Of a stretch of 64,000 nucleotides of DNA, positions 28,749 to 38,416 are shown in pieces. The notes under the pieces are model-generated. The model was given only the letters and a program-made list of their open reading frames with translations. It did no database searches and was not told the origin of the DNA. The DNA is from Streptomyces paradoxus (GTDB lineage: Bacteria; Actinomycetota; Actinomycetes; Streptomycetales; Streptomycetaceae), in NCBI RefSeq assembly GCF_014202475.1, contig NZ_JACHGV010000005.1, forward strand, positions 496,001 through 560,000, given 5' to 3'. Each line of letters starts with the position of its first letter. Position 1 is the first letter of the stretch. A program made the position numbers and the translations under genes.

Positions 28749-29657
28749 ATGAGGAGCAGAAACCCGGTCTTCTCGCGACGGGGGTTCAGCCGCGACAACG
28801 GCTACGCGGGCTTCAACACCGCGCCGCAGGCCGGGGGTCCCGCTGTCGCCACCCAGGGCAGCCCGTACGCGCAGCCCACGGGCAACCCGTACGCGCAGAA
28901 CCCGTACGCGCAGAACCCTTACGCCCAGCAGGACCTGCAGCACGGCGCGCCGCCGCAGGCACCGGCCACCACCGGCCGGATGACCATCGACGACGTCGTC
29001 CTGCGCACGGCGAGCACCCTCGGCGTGCTCATCCTCACCGCGGCGCTCTCCTGGGCCCTGCTGCCGGTCGACGACGCCAACATCAGCCGTAGCTACGGCA
29101 TCGGTATCGGCGCCGCCCTGATCGGCATGGTCCTGGCGTTCGTGCAGTCCTTCAAGCGCAAGGCCTCGCCCGCGCTGATCCTGACGTACGCCGCGTTCGA
29201 GGGTGTCTTCCTCGGCGTCATCTCCAACATCGTCGACAACCGCATCGCCGACGGCGCGGCCATGCAGGCCGTGATCGGCACCATGGCGGTCTTCGCCGGT
29301 GTGCTCATCGCCTACAAGGCCGGCTGGATCCGCGTCAACCGCCGCTTCTACGGCTTCGTGATGGCGGCCGCGCTCGGCTTCATCCTGCTGATGACCGTGA
29401 ACCTGCTGTTCGCGGTGTTCGGCGGCGGTGACGGCCTCGGCTTCCGCAGTGGTGCCCTCGGCGTCGTCTTCGGCGTCATCGGCATCATCCTCGGCGCCTG
29501 CTTCCTCGCCCTGGACTTCAAGCAGGTCGAGGACGGCGTCGCCTACGGCGCCCCGCGCGAGGAGGCCTGGCTCGCGGCCTTCGGCCTCACGCTGACGCTG
29601 GTGTGGATCTACCTGGAGTTCCTGAGGCTCATCTCGATCCTCAACAGCAACGACTAG
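28749..29657 (+). CDS. Bax inhibitor-1-like (YccA/BI-1) integral membrane protein
   Basis: The 302-residue product has a soluble N-terminus of about 85 residues with a Tyr/Pro/Gln-rich repeat (NPYAQ three times in tandem plus related units), then seven hydrophobic helices of the BI-1/YccA-type fold. The conserved QSFKRKASPALILTYAAFEGVFLG and the end DFKQVEDGVAYGAPREEAWLAAFGLTLTLVWIYLEFLRLI are visible. Bacterial relatives are pH-dependent calcium leak channels or FtsH modulators; this one is uncharacterised. GGAGGAG lies before the ATG. Confidence 0.9.
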   Translation: MRSRNPVFSRRGFSRDNGYAGFNTAPQAGGPAVATQGSPYAQPTGNPYAQNPYAQNPYAQQDLQHGAPPQAPATTGRMTIDDVVLRTASTLGVLILTAALSWALLPVDDANISRSYGIGIGAALIGMVLAFVQSFKRKASPALILTYAAFEGVFLGVISNIVDNRIADGAAMQAVIGTMAVFAGVLIAYKAGWIRVNRRFYGFVMAAALGFILLMTVNLLFAVFGGGDGLGFRSGALGVVFGVIGIILGACFLALDFKQVEDGVAYGAPREEAWLAAFGLTLTLVWIYLEFLRLISILNSND

Positions 29658-29675
29658 CTTCGACGGTCGTAGCGC

Positions 29676-29705
29676 GAAGGGCCCCGGCTTCGGCCGGGGC
29701 CCTTC
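29676..29705. terminator. UUCG-tetraloop terminator
   Basis: A 13-bp perfect stem GAAGGGCCCCGGC (29676-29688) with loop TTCG and its complement at 29693-29705. It lies between convergent genes and can act on both strands. Confidence 0.9.
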
Positions 29706-29740
29706 GTCGTCCAGGCGTACGGGCCCGGAGCGGTGCGCGC

Positions 29741-29971
29741 CTAGAGCAGTTTGCGCGCGGCCCTCCTCAGGTCGTACTCGTGAATGATCGCCTTGGCGTG
29801 GCCGTACGCGAGGTTGTGTTCGTGCCGGAGCCAGCTGACTTTTTCCTCGAAGCGGAAGAGTGACGGGCCGTCCTCGACGGTCCGCAACCAGTCGGAGATC
29901 TCACGACCGGTGCAGTGCGGGATGCGGGCGAGCATGTTGCGATGGGTCTCTTCGGAGAAGACTTGGGACAT
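29741..29971 (-). CDS. DUF4287-like small protein
   Basis: This 76-residue protein begins MSQVFSEETHRNMLARIP and has GREISDWLRTVEDGP, FRFEEKVSWLRHEHNL and HAKAIIHEYDLRR, matching the DUF4287 family of small soluble proteins. Function unknown. GGAGG precedes the ATG at good spacing. Divergent from the next small gene. Confidence 0.85.
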   Translation of the reverse strand: MSQVFSEETHRNMLARIPHCTGREISDWLRTVEDGPSLFRFEEKVSWLRHEHNLAYGHAKAIIHEYDLRRAARKLL

Positions 29972-30072
29972 CGGCGCCTCCGGACGCTGGGATGTAAGCC
30001 GGTCCTTCAGGTCACCGTGCCTGAGTGTTCGCCCGTTGGCAACAGTCCCGGTGCGACGCGTACGCTCGCGGC

Positions 30073-30378
30073 GTGGTTGATACGACGCCTCTGACCCGTG
30101 CGGTGGAGCACTTCGCCGATCGTTTGAGGGCCGCGCCCCAGAGCCGGTTGCAGCGGGGCGCTGCCGCCGAGGCTCTGGAGCTGGCCAGGGAGCTGGCCCG
30201 GAGGGCGCAGGTCCTCGAGGGCGTGGAGCCCCGGGAGATGCCGGATGCGGGGATGTTTGCAGCGGCAGATCAGATCACCGTGGCCGGGCATGATCTGGCC
30301 GTTGTGGTTCCTGGTGACGCCGACGTCGCGGAAGCGGTGACGTTGGTGGAGGAGGCGCAGAAGCGGGCCGGGGTCTGA
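30073..30378 (+). CDS. Small hypothetical protein, 101 aa
   Basis: I do not recognise this family. The protein is mostly alpha-helical (LTRAVEHFADRLRAAPQ, AEALELARELARRAQVLE), ending with a beta-alpha unit (VAGHDLAVVVPGDADVAEAVTLVEEA). The GTG start lacks a Shine-Dalgarno; TACGCT at 30061-30066 lies 6 nt upstream, a leaderless arrangement. Codon use with G/C in third positions supports coding. Confidence 0.65.
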   Translation: MVDTTPLTRAVEHFADRLRAAPQSRLQRGAAAEALELARELARRAQVLEGVEPREMPDAGMFAAADQITVAGHDLAVVVPGDADVAEAVTLVEEAQKRAGV

Positions 30379-30385
30379 GCGGCGC

Positions 30386-30436
30386 TTGCGGGTGCGGGTT
30401 TCGTGTGGTTGCTCGCGCAGTTCCCCGCGCCCCTGA
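30386..30436 (-). repeat. Dispersed Streptomyces intergenic repeat, copy 1
   Basis: Read on the minus strand, AGGGGCGCGGGGAACTGCGC leads into GAGCAACCACACGAAACCCG and CACCCGC. I recognise this as a motif very common between genes in Streptomyces. A related copy is at 42110-42178. It lies between two convergent genes and may act as terminator or RNA element. Confidence 0.55.
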
Positions 30437-31219
30437 CTACAGGGACGCGATGACCCGGTCGGCCAGGATGTAGACGTTCTCCTCGCCGCACTCGAACGTC
30501 AGGGTGTAGGCGCCGGAGATGCCGGAGCCGCCCAGGAGGACCGGGGTCTTGCCCGTGCGCAGGGCCGCCGCGAGGTGTTCCGCCGTCTCCCGGTGGCCCG
30601 GGGTCATGCACAGGGTCGTGCCGTCGGCGAAGACGTACACGTCCAGAGTGCCCAGCGGGCCGGGGCGGACGTCCGTCAGCTCGACGCGGGAGGAGGCCAG
30701 CTCCTCCAGGGTGGCGACGGTGCGCTCGTGGTCGTTCACGACCGGCGACTGCGCCGGCACGAAGTCCGGGTGGGAGGGGTGGCGGCGGCGGGCCGCGGCC
30801 AGCTCCGGGGACTCGGCGGCCGGCTCCTCGGCCTCCGCGCCGGGCTCGGACACCGGCTCCAGACCCGCGAAATCGGCCTGCCGGGGCAGAAACAGATCGG
30901 TCTCGGGCAGGCCCAGCAGAGAAGGCGTGTCGGAGGCGTCACGGACCTCCTGGGCGGCCCAGAACGCCCGCGCCTCGGCGAGCTCCCGTTCCCGCTCCTC
31001 GGCGAGCGCGGCCGCCACGGCGGCACGTATCTCATCGGTGTCGGCAGTGGCACGAGCGGCCGGCAGCAGCGCACGGGTGGTGGCGGCGCGGCTCTCGGCC
31101 AGCGCGGTGTGCAGGGCCGCGACCTGCCGGCGCAGCTGCAGGACGGTGCGCAGGACGGCGACGCCCACGGCGCCCGTGGCGGCCGTGGTGACCAGCAACG
31201 CGATCGGCATGGCGCTCAC
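30437..31219 (-). CDS. Membrane-anchored hypothetical protein
   Basis: The 260-residue product has one N-terminal hydrophobic helix (ALLVTTAATGAVGVAVLRTVL), a coiled-coil-like segment (QLRRQVAALHTALAESRAATT), an acidic Pro/Glu/Ala linker, and a C-terminal globular domain (TVATLEELASSRVELTDVRPG, DVYVFADGTTLCMTPGHRETA, LTFECGEENVYILADRVI). No family recognised. The GTG at 31219 follows GGGAG; ATG at 31210 is an alternative. Confidence 0.75.
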   Translation of the reverse strand: MSAMPIALLVTTAATGAVGVAVLRTVLQLRRQVAALHTALAESRAATTRALLPAARATADTDEIRAAVAAALAEERERELAEARAFWAAQEVRDASDTPSLLGLPETDLFLPRQADFAGLEPVSEPGAEAEEPAAESPELAAARRRHPSHPDFVPAQSPVVNDHERTVATLEELASSRVELTDVRPGPLGTLDVYVFADGTTLCMTPGHRETAEHLAAALRTGKTPVLLGGSGISGAYTLTFECGEENVYILADRVIASL

Positions 31220-31348
31220 TGACGTACTCCCGGTTCAAAGTCGACCCCCGACTTCCTACATCAGCTTGAAGGGCGGACTAACCAGCTGTCAGTGCGTAGC
31301 GTCACGAAACGGACAGGGCTTCGGTGCCGGGGGAGGGGGTGGGGCTGC

Positions 31349-31390
31349 TGTGACCTGGGGTTCTCCCCTGGCGGAGGGAGATAGGTCACA
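31349..31390. promoter_or_regulatory. Structured inverted repeat upstream of the membrane-anchored gene
   Basis: TGTGACCT (31349-31356) pairs with AGGTCACA (31383-31390); inside it GGGG-TTCT-CCCC (31357-31368) can form a second hairpin. It may be an operator or part of a structured leader. Confidence 0.4.
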
Positions 31391-31417
31391 TCCTGGGGGA
31401 GATTGGATCACAAAACA

Positions 31418-31450
31418 GCCCAGAACCCTGGTGTTTTCAGGGTTCTGGGC
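31418..31450 (-). terminator. Intrinsic terminator of the thiolase gene
   Basis: GCCCAGAACCCTG (31418-31430) pairs with CAGGGTTCTGGGC (31438-31450); on the minus strand it is followed by TGTTTTG. Confidence 0.88.
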
Positions 31451-31492
31451 CGGGGGCTCACAGCGGGTGCTATGGCGGCTACGGTGCGCCGC

Positions 31493-32713
31493 TCAGCTGA
31501 GGCGCTCGATGACCATGGCCATGCCCTGGCCGCCGCCGACGCACATCGTCTCCAGGCCGAACTGCTTGTCGTGGAACTGCAGGGAGTTGATCAGCGTGGT
31601 GGTGATGCGGGCGCCGGTCATGCCGAAGGGGTGGCCGACGGCGATGGCGCCGCCGTTGACGTTCAGCTTCTCCAGCGGGATGCCCAGGTCGCGGTAGGAG
31701 GGGATCACCTGCGCGGCGAACGCCTCGTTGATCTCGACCAGGTCGATGTCGTCGATGGTCAGCCCGGCGCGCCGCAGGGCCTGCTTGCTGGCCTCCACGG
31801 GGCCGAGGCCCATGATCTCGGGCGACAGGCCGGAGACGCCGGTCGACACGATGCGGGCGAGCGGGGTGAGGCCGAGCTCGCGGGCCTTGGTGTCGGACAT
31901 GATGACGAGGGCCGCGGCGCCGTCGTTCAGCGGGCAGCAGTTGGCGGCGGTGACCATGCCGTCGGGGCGGAAGACCGGCTTGAGGCCCTGCACGCCCTCC
32001 AGGGTGACGCCGGCGCGGGGGCCGTCGTCCTTGGAGACGACCGTGCCGTCGGGGAGGGTCACCGGGGTGATCTCGCGCTCCCAGAAGCCGTTCTTGATGG
32101 CCTCTTCGGCGAGGTTCTGCGAGCGGACGCCGAACTCGTCCATGTCCTGGCGGGTGACGCCCTTGGCGCGGGCCAGGTTCTCGGCGGTCTGGCCCATCGC
32201 GATGTACGGGTCGGGCAGCAGGCCGTCCTCGCGCGGGTCGTGCCAGGTGGAGCCCTCGGACTGAGCGGTCGCGACCGTACGGGCCTCGGCGTCGGCGAAG
32301 AGCGGGTTGTGCGTGTCGGGCAGGCCGTCGGAGCTGCCCTTGGCGTAGCGGGAGACCGTCTCCACGCCCGCGGAGATGAACACGTCGCCCTCGCCGGCCT
32401 TGATGGCGTGCAGGGCCATGCGGGAGGTCTGCAGGGAGGAGGAGCAGTACCGGGTGATGGTGCAGCCCGGCAGGTGGTCCATGCCCATCTGCACGGCGAC
32501 GATCCGGCCGAGGTTGTGGCCCTGCTCGCCGCCGGGCAGGCCGCAGCCGAGCATCAGGTCGTCGATGTCCTTCGGGTCCAGTTCGGGGACCTTGGCCAGG
32601 GCGGCCTGGACGATCGTGGCGGTCAGGTCGTCCGGGCGGAGGTCCTTGAGGGAGCCCTTGACGGCGCGGCCGATGGGGGAGCGGGCGGCTGAGACGATCA
32701 CGGCTTCGGGCAT
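31493..32713 (-). CDS. Acetyl-CoA acetyltransferase (thiolase)
   Basis: This 406-residue thiolase has active-site Cys90 (TITRYCSSSLQTSRMA), the NGGAIAVGHPFGMTGAR motif with His361, and the second Cys391 (TMCVGGGQGMAMVIE), all intact. It makes or cleaves acetoacetyl-CoA or other 3-ketoacyl-CoAs in fatty-acid turnover. ATG at 32713 has GGAG 5 nt upstream; a GTG directly before it is too close. Operator-like palindromes upstream suggest regulation by an acyl-CoA-responsive repressor. Confidence 0.94.
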   Translation of the reverse strand: MPEAVIVSAARSPIGRAVKGSLKDLRPDDLTATIVQAALAKVPELDPKDIDDLMLGCGLPGGEQGHNLGRIVAVQMGMDHLPGCTITRYCSSSLQTSRMALHAIKAGEGDVFISAGVETVSRYAKGSSDGLPDTHNPLFADAEARTVATAQSEGSTWHDPREDGLLPDPYIAMGQTAENLARAKGVTRQDMDEFGVRSQNLAEEAIKNGFWEREITPVTLPDGTVVSKDDGPRAGVTLEGVQGLKPVFRPDGMVTAANCCPLNDGAAALVIMSDTKARELGLTPLARIVSTGVSGLSPEIMGLGPVEASKQALRRAGLTIDDIDLVEINEAFAAQVIPSYRDLGIPLEKLNVNGGAIAVGHPFGMTGARITTTLINSLQFHDKQFGLETMCVGGGQGMAMVIERLS

Positions 32714-32780
32714 CACGGCTCCATTGACGTACCGGGTGGTCTGCTTGGGCTGTCTGGGAAGTTACCCGTACGTATGGGCT

Positions 32781-32829
32781 GGGTCACTGGTGTCGCGGTG
32801 TGACCCTGGCCGCAGTTTCCAAGCGCTTG
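32781..32829. promoter_or_regulatory. Two palindromes in the thiolase upstream region
   Basis: GGGTCAC-N12-GTGACCC (32781-32806) and the 10-bp palindrome CAAGCGCTTG (32820-32829). The second resembles actinobacterial TetR-type sites of the AnCAAGnnCTTGnT class used in acyl-CoA and steroid catabolism. Confidence 0.45.
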
Positions 32830-32841
32830 CTTTGTCTGCTC

Positions 32842-33867
32842 CTAGTTCGTGGGAGTAGCGGGGGCCGGCTCCTGCTCGGGTACCCGCCGGCGCCGCCGGC
32901 GCTTCAGCAGGGCCCAGGGCCCGCGCGGTCCGCTCGGCATCGCTGCCGCGACCTCCGTGCCCGCCTCCGAGGCAGCCTCCGCCGCCGCCCGTGCCACCGG
33001 CAGGAAGCCCTCGCGGCGGGATGCGTCCGGGCGCTCCTCCTCGGCCGGCCACAGGCCCAGGGAGGCGCAGACGGTCGGCAGGACCGCCATCGCCGCCGTC
33101 GCGTAGCCCTCGGCGGAAGGGTGGTAACTGTCGGGGCCGAACAGCTCGCGCGGGTTCTCGGCGAACTCGGGGCCCAGCAGGTCACCGAGCGACACGGTGC
33201 GGCCGCCCTGTTCGACGACTCCGATCGTCTGGGCGGCCGCCAGCTGGCGCGAGGCCCGCCGGGCCAGCCAGCGCAAGGGCTGCCGCACCGGCTCGATCGT
33301 GCCGAGATCGGGGCAGGTGCCGACCACGACCTCCGCACCGGCCGTGCGCAGCCGGCGAACCGCCGAGGCCAGATGGCGCACCGAGCGTGTCGCGGGCATG
33401 CGGTGGGTGACGTCGTTCGCGCCGACCATGATCACGCAGATGTCGGGCACGGGATCGGGAGCGGCCAGCACCAGGGCCACCTGGCGGTCCAGGTCGTCCG
33501 AACAGGCGCCCGGGGTCGCCACCGTGCGCAGCTCCACCGGGCGCTCGGCCAGCGCCGCGAGCCCCGAAGCCAGGAGCGCCCCCGGGGTCTGCCCGCCGCG
33601 GTGCACGCCCTGGCCCGCGGCCGTGGAGTCGCCCAGCATCGTCAGCCGCAGCGGTGCCTCGGCCGGACCGGCGTACATACGGCCGTACAGCCCGTCCGCC
33701 TGCGGCACGTGCGGTGACGTGCCGTTGCTCACCCGGCGCCGCGCCAGTTGCACCTCCGCCAGCACCAGCCCCACCGTGGCCGCTCCGGCCAGACCGATTC
33801 CGCCGCCGCCATAAGCCGCGCCGGCCGCGATCCGCCGGGCCACCCTCGCCCTCGACATGCTCGTCAT
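32842..33867 (-). CDS. Secreted or membrane-anchored SGNH-hydrolase family lipase/esterase
   Basis: The 341-residue product has an N-terminal hydrophobic helix (residues about 13-38) and then an SGNH core: block I MLGDSTAAGQG with nucleophile Ser81, block III VGANDVTH, and block V GPDSYHPSAEGY with the Asp and His. A basic, Pro-rich tail follows. Likely hydrolyses esters at the cell surface. The ATG at 33867 has GAGGAGG 12 nt upstream, somewhat far; ATG 33858 is an alternative. The frame remains open further upstream but without signals. Confidence 0.88.
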   Translation of the reverse strand: MTSMSRARVARRIAAGAAYGGGGIGLAGAATVGLVLAEVQLARRRVSNGTSPHVPQADGLYGRMYAGPAEAPLRLTMLGDSTAAGQGVHRGGQTPGALLASGLAALAERPVELRTVATPGACSDDLDRQVALVLAAPDPVPDICVIMVGANDVTHRMPATRSVRHLASAVRRLRTAGAEVVVGTCPDLGTIEPVRQPLRWLARRASRQLAAAQTIGVVEQGGRTVSLGDLLGPEFAENPRELFGPDSYHPSAEGYATAAMAVLPTVCASLGLWPAEEERPDASRREGFLPVARAAAEAASEAGTEVAAAMPSGPRGPWALLKRRRRRRVPEQEPAPATPTN

Positions 33868-34023
33868 GCGTCGCCGCCACCTCCTCGAACCCGTACACCC
33901 AGTGCTTGCCCCGTACAGCCCGTCGTCCAATCTCAACGGGGAGTGAACGACCGTCACGGACCACCGGCAGCACATAGGCTGGCGGCACCACTAAGACCAC
34001 TTCTGCGGCATCCGGAGACAACG

Positions 34024-35412
<1,389 letters not shown>

Positions 35413-35795
35413 CGGCCAACCCCCGGTGAACTGCCCGTGAACCGGGTGAATTTGCGGCGTCCGTGATCTTCGCGGACGTCGCGGAACCGGTACGCGGGTG
35501 TCACGTTCGCGCAGCACCCGCTTAACACGCGTCCTGCACATTGGTGGATGTCGGCAAGGGCGGGAGCGGCTCCCCGCCCCGGCCGGCGCCGAACGGCGTC
35601 ACAGGACCTCCGGAGCGGCTCCCGGACCTCCACGGACGCCATGGACGCGCACGCCCGGCCCTGACCGGGCCCGCGTCCTTCGCGGGGACCGCCGTCGTCC
35701 CGCCCCCCGTTCACGGGGGTGCGGCGGTCCCCGCGCATTTTCCTTCCCGGCCCTGCGGGCGCGGGGCTGTCAGTGGCGGATGGCAGGATCCCGGC
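35413..35795. other. 383-bp intergenic region
   Basis: A terminator lies at 35682-35742. A CAGGAT box (35784-35789) 6 nt before the next ATG suggests a leaderless start. The stretch 35420-35540 has several imperfect repeats (CGTCCG/CGGACG) and GTGAACC repeats but no convincing gene. Confidence 0.6.
35682..35742 (+). terminator. Two-level hairpin with T run
   Basis: GCGGGGACCGCCG (35682-35694) pairs with CGGCGGTCCCCGC (35722-35734), enclosing an inner CCCCCG-TTCA-CGGGGG hairpin; ATTTTT follows. Confidence 0.82.
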
Positions 35796-36218
35796 ATGCC
35801 ACTGCCCCAGCCCCACGACCTCACCACGCTCGTCCTGCGCACCGACTTCGGCGACGACGCGGCGTGGGAGGCGCTGTGCGCCGCTCTCGACGGGGCCGAC
35901 GCGTATCCGTGTGCCACCCCCGTCAGCGATCCGCGTTTCGCCGGCGCCGGCATTCAGGCGCTGCTGGCCGAGGAGTCGGCGGCCGGGGAGGACGAGCGGA
36001 TCTGCGAGGTCTTCCTCGCCGACGCCACGGCCCTGGCCGGCCCGGAGCACCCGCTGCTGGCCGTGGACCTCTTCACGGAGCCGGGGCGGACCTTCCGCGT
36101 CCCGGTCCGCTGGTACCCGGAGATATCCGCCAACCTCAGCATCGCGAACATGGACTTCGCCGAGTACGCCGACGCCGCGGGCCCCTCAGGCACGTTCCGG
36201 GGCTTCGGGGACGACTGA
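35796..36218 (+). CDS. DUF6924-like small protein
   Basis: This 140-residue soluble protein begins LTTLVLRTDFGDDAAWEALCAAL and has CEVFLADATALAGPEHPLLAVDL, PGRTFRVPVRWYPEISANLSIANMDF and YADAAGPSGTFRGF. These features recall the DUF6924 family; function unknown. No Shine-Dalgarno; CAGGAT 6 nt upstream of the ATG suggests leaderless transcription. Its last 33 bp overlap the end of the convergent regulator gene. Confidence 0.8.
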   Translation: MPLPQPHDLTTLVLRTDFGDDAAWEALCAALDGADAYPCATPVSDPRFAGAGIQALLAEESAAGEDERICEVFLADATALAGPEHPLLAVDLFTEPGRTFRVPVRWYPEISANLSIANMDFAEYADAAGPSGTFRGFGDD

Positions 36219-37052
36219 GGACCAGCTCCCCAGCAGTGCCAGGCGCTCCGCCGTCTCCGAGCCCGGCTCGGGCGTGTAAGCCACGATCGTCTGGTCCGGG
36301 GCCGACGGAATCGTGAGGGTCTCGTAGGGGAGGGTCAGCAGGCCCGCTACCGGGTGCCGGAGGACCTTCACGCCGTGGTCGCAGGGGCGGACCAGATGGT
36401 CGGCCCACAGACGGCGGAACTCCTCGCTGGCGCGGGTGAGTTCGGCGACGAGTTCGCCCGTCGCGGGGTCACCGGGATGGTGGCCCGCCTGGAGGCGCAG
36501 GTGCGCGACCGTCTGGGCGGCGATCGCGGGCCGGTCCGGGTAGAGCTCGTACGAGGCGGGGTCGAGGAAGAGCCGGCGCGGCAGGCTGAGGTCGCCCGGG
36601 CCGCTGAAGCCGAGCACGGCGTCGGCGAGGGCGTTCCAGGCGAGGACCTCCATGCGGTGGTCCAGGACGTAGGCGGGGTTGCGGTCCATGCCGTCCAGGA
36701 GCAGCCGGACACCCGGGCGCACCCGGGACGCGGCGGGCCCGTGCCCGTCCTGCCGGCGCGGCCGGGCCACCGCCCGCAGATACGCGTGCTCGGCCTCGTC
36801 CAGCCGCAGCACCCGGGCGATCGCGTCCAGTACGGCGTCCGAGACACCCCCGGACTTGGTCCGGCCGGGGTCCCCGGGCCCCCTGCCCTGTTCGAGGCGG
36901 ACGTAGTAGTCGACGCTCACCCCGGCCAGCTGCGCCACCTCCTCGCGGCGCAGACCCGGGACGCGGCGACGGCCGTACGAGGGCAGCCCCACCTCGTCCG
37001 GCCGGATCCGGGCGCGGCGCGAGCGCAGGAAGTCTCCCAGTTCTCCGTCCAT
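36186..37052 (-). CDS. XRE-family regulator with MmyB-like ligand-binding domain
   Basis: This 288-residue transcription factor has an N-terminal helix-turn-helix (LGDFLRSRRARIRPDEVGLP, then RVPGLRREEVAQLAGVSVDYYVRLEQGR) and a C-terminal MLTR/MmyB-type domain (NPAYVLDHRMEVLAWNALADAV ... YELYPDRPAIAAQTVAHLRLQAGHHPGDP). Such regulators usually control a divergent oxidoreductase and may bind fatty acids. The divergent SDR gene at 37198 is the obvious target. TAGGCT 7 nt before the ATG suggests a leaderless mRNA. Confidence 0.92.
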   Translation of the reverse strand: MDGELGDFLRSRRARIRPDEVGLPSYGRRRVPGLRREEVAQLAGVSVDYYVRLEQGRGPGDPGRTKSGGVSDAVLDAIARVLRLDEAEHAYLRAVARPRRQDGHGPAASRVRPGVRLLLDGMDRNPAYVLDHRMEVLAWNALADAVLGFSGPGDLSLPRRLFLDPASYELYPDRPAIAAQTVAHLRLQAGHHPGDPATGELVAELTRASEEFRRLWADHLVRPCDHGVKVLRHPVAGLLTLPYETLTIPSAPDQTIVAYTPEPGSETAERLALLGSWSSVVPEAPERA

Positions 37053-37197
37053 GGGTCCGAGCCTAGGCCGCCCGGGCCCGGCGAACCTGGTACTGCCGGA
37101 CCCAGGATGAGCGCAGCCCTGGGTGGCGCGGCCGAAGCCGCCGAGGGTGGTGGCCGAGGCCGGGGAGACGCCCCGGCCGTCACCGAGGGGGTACCCC

Positions 37198-37959
37198 ATG
37201 TCGTACGACAACCTGGCCGGCCGTACCGCCGTCGTCACCGGAGCCGCGAGCGGGATCGGCGAGGCCGTCGCCGTGCTGCTGGCCGCACACGGGGCCCGGG
37301 TGGCCCTGGTGGCCCGGCGGGCGGAACGGCTGACGGCGATCGCCGGGAAGATCCGGGCCGACGGCGGACAGGCCCTGGCCGTCGTCGCGGACGTCACCGA
37401 CGAGACGGCCGTGGCGGACGCCGCCGACCGCGTCCACGCGGAGTACGGGACCGCCGACCTGGTCGTGAACTGCGCCGGCGTCATGCTGCCCCACCCCGTG
37501 GACGCCCGGCGCGCCGACGAGTGGCAGCGGATGCTCGACACCAACGTCGCCGGGGTGCTGCGGATGATCGGCGCCTTCACCGGCGACCTGGTGGACGCCG
37601 CCGCGGACGGCCGTACGGCCGACATCGTGAACATCTCGTCCATCGCCGCGCACCTCAGCTTCCCGAACTACGCGGTGTACGGCGCGACCAAGGCGGCGGT
37701 CACCTACCTGTCGGAAGCACTGCGCGGGGAGTTCGGGCCCCGGGACGTCCGGGTCACCAACATCGAGCCCGGGTTCGTGGAGAGCGAGCTGCGCACCCAC
37801 ATCTCCGACGCCGAACTGTCCCGGCAGGTGGAGGGCATGCTCGACGCGGTGGGCGCACTGTCCGCCGAGGAGCTGGCCGACCTGGTGGCCTACGTGACGA
37901 GCCGGCCGCGGCGGGTCAATTTGCGGCAGATCGTCGCGCTGCCGACGCGTCAGGTCTGA
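37198..37959 (+). CDS. Short-chain dehydrogenase/reductase
   Basis: This 253-residue classical SDR has cofactor motif TGAASGIG, NCAG (with VNCAGVMLPHP), Ser in NISSIAAH and the YGATK active site (Y-x-x-x-K). ALVARRAERL after the second strand favours NADP. Substrate unknown. It is divergent from the XRE regulator; the 145-bp interval has the imperfect repeat CCTGG-N10-CCCAGG near 37088-37108 that may be the operator. GGGG precedes the ATG. Confidence 0.92.
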   Translation: MSYDNLAGRTAVVTGAASGIGEAVAVLLAAHGARVALVARRAERLTAIAGKIRADGGQALAVVADVTDETAVADAADRVHAEYGTADLVVNCAGVMLPHPVDARRADEWQRMLDTNVAGVLRMIGAFTGDLVDAAADGRTADIVNISSIAAHLSFPNYAVYGATKAAVTYLSEALRGEFGPRDVRVTNIEPGFVESELRTHISDAELSRQVEGMLDAVGALSAEELADLVAYVTSRPRRVNLRQIVALPTRQV

Positions 37960-37984
37960 CCCGGGCGCGGGCTGGACGGGGGTC

Positions 37985-38416
37985 TCAGTCCTCCCAGTCA
38001 CCGCCCTGGGAGGACTTGCGGCGGCCGAAGAGGTTCGGATCGGTCCGGACCGCCTGCACGATGTTGACGCCGACGATGCCCGCCCAGGCGACGAGCAGGC
38101 CGGGCAGGCGCCCCACACCCCCGGCGATCGCCGACAGCGGCACCGCGAGGACCAGGGAGACGATTCCGAAGCCGAACCGCTCGCCCCAGTAGTCCGTGGC
38201 CTTCGGCGACCGGGAGTCCCGGGCCAGCTGCATCTGCTGTTCGGCGAGCTGCCGGCGCACCCGGCGCTCCACCGCGCCGTCGATCCGCTGGTCGACCTTC
38301 TCCAGGAACGAGTCGACCAGCGCCGACTCGTACTCCTCGCCCAGATCCCTGCGAGCGTGCAGGGTGGCGTCGAGCTCCCTCTTCAGGTCGGCGTCCCGCG
38401 CGTCCATTCCCGTCAT
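37985..38416 (-). CDS. Two-helix integral membrane protein
   Basis: The 143-residue product has a charged helical N-terminal half (DLKRELDATLHARRDLGEEY, ESALVDSFLEKVDQRIDGAVERRVRRQ) followed by two hydrophobic helices (GIVSLVLAVPLSAIAGGV and GLLVAWAGIVGVNIVQAV) and a short basic tail. Many actinomycetes have similar proteins; function unknown. TACCGT lies 7 nt before the ATG at 38416, so leaderless; ATG 38407 is an alternative. Confidence 0.78.
   Translation of the reverse strand: MTGMDARDADLKRELDATLHARRDLGEEYESALVDSFLEKVDQRIDGAVERRVRRQLAEQQMQLARDSRSPKATDYWGERFGFGIVSLVLAVPLSAIAGGVGRLPGLLVAWAGIVGVNIVQAVRTDPNLFGRRKSSQGGDWED

Noticed and set aside
28860..28930. Tandem DNA repeat (CCGTACGCGCAGAA) as a mobile or CRISPR-like element
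   Set aside because: It is in frame and encodes NPYAQ units of the BI-1-like protein's N-terminus.
35541..36218. Longer version of the DUF6924-like protein starting at 35541
   Set aside because: The extra part translates a terminator hairpin region; CAGGAT before ATG 35796 supports the short form.
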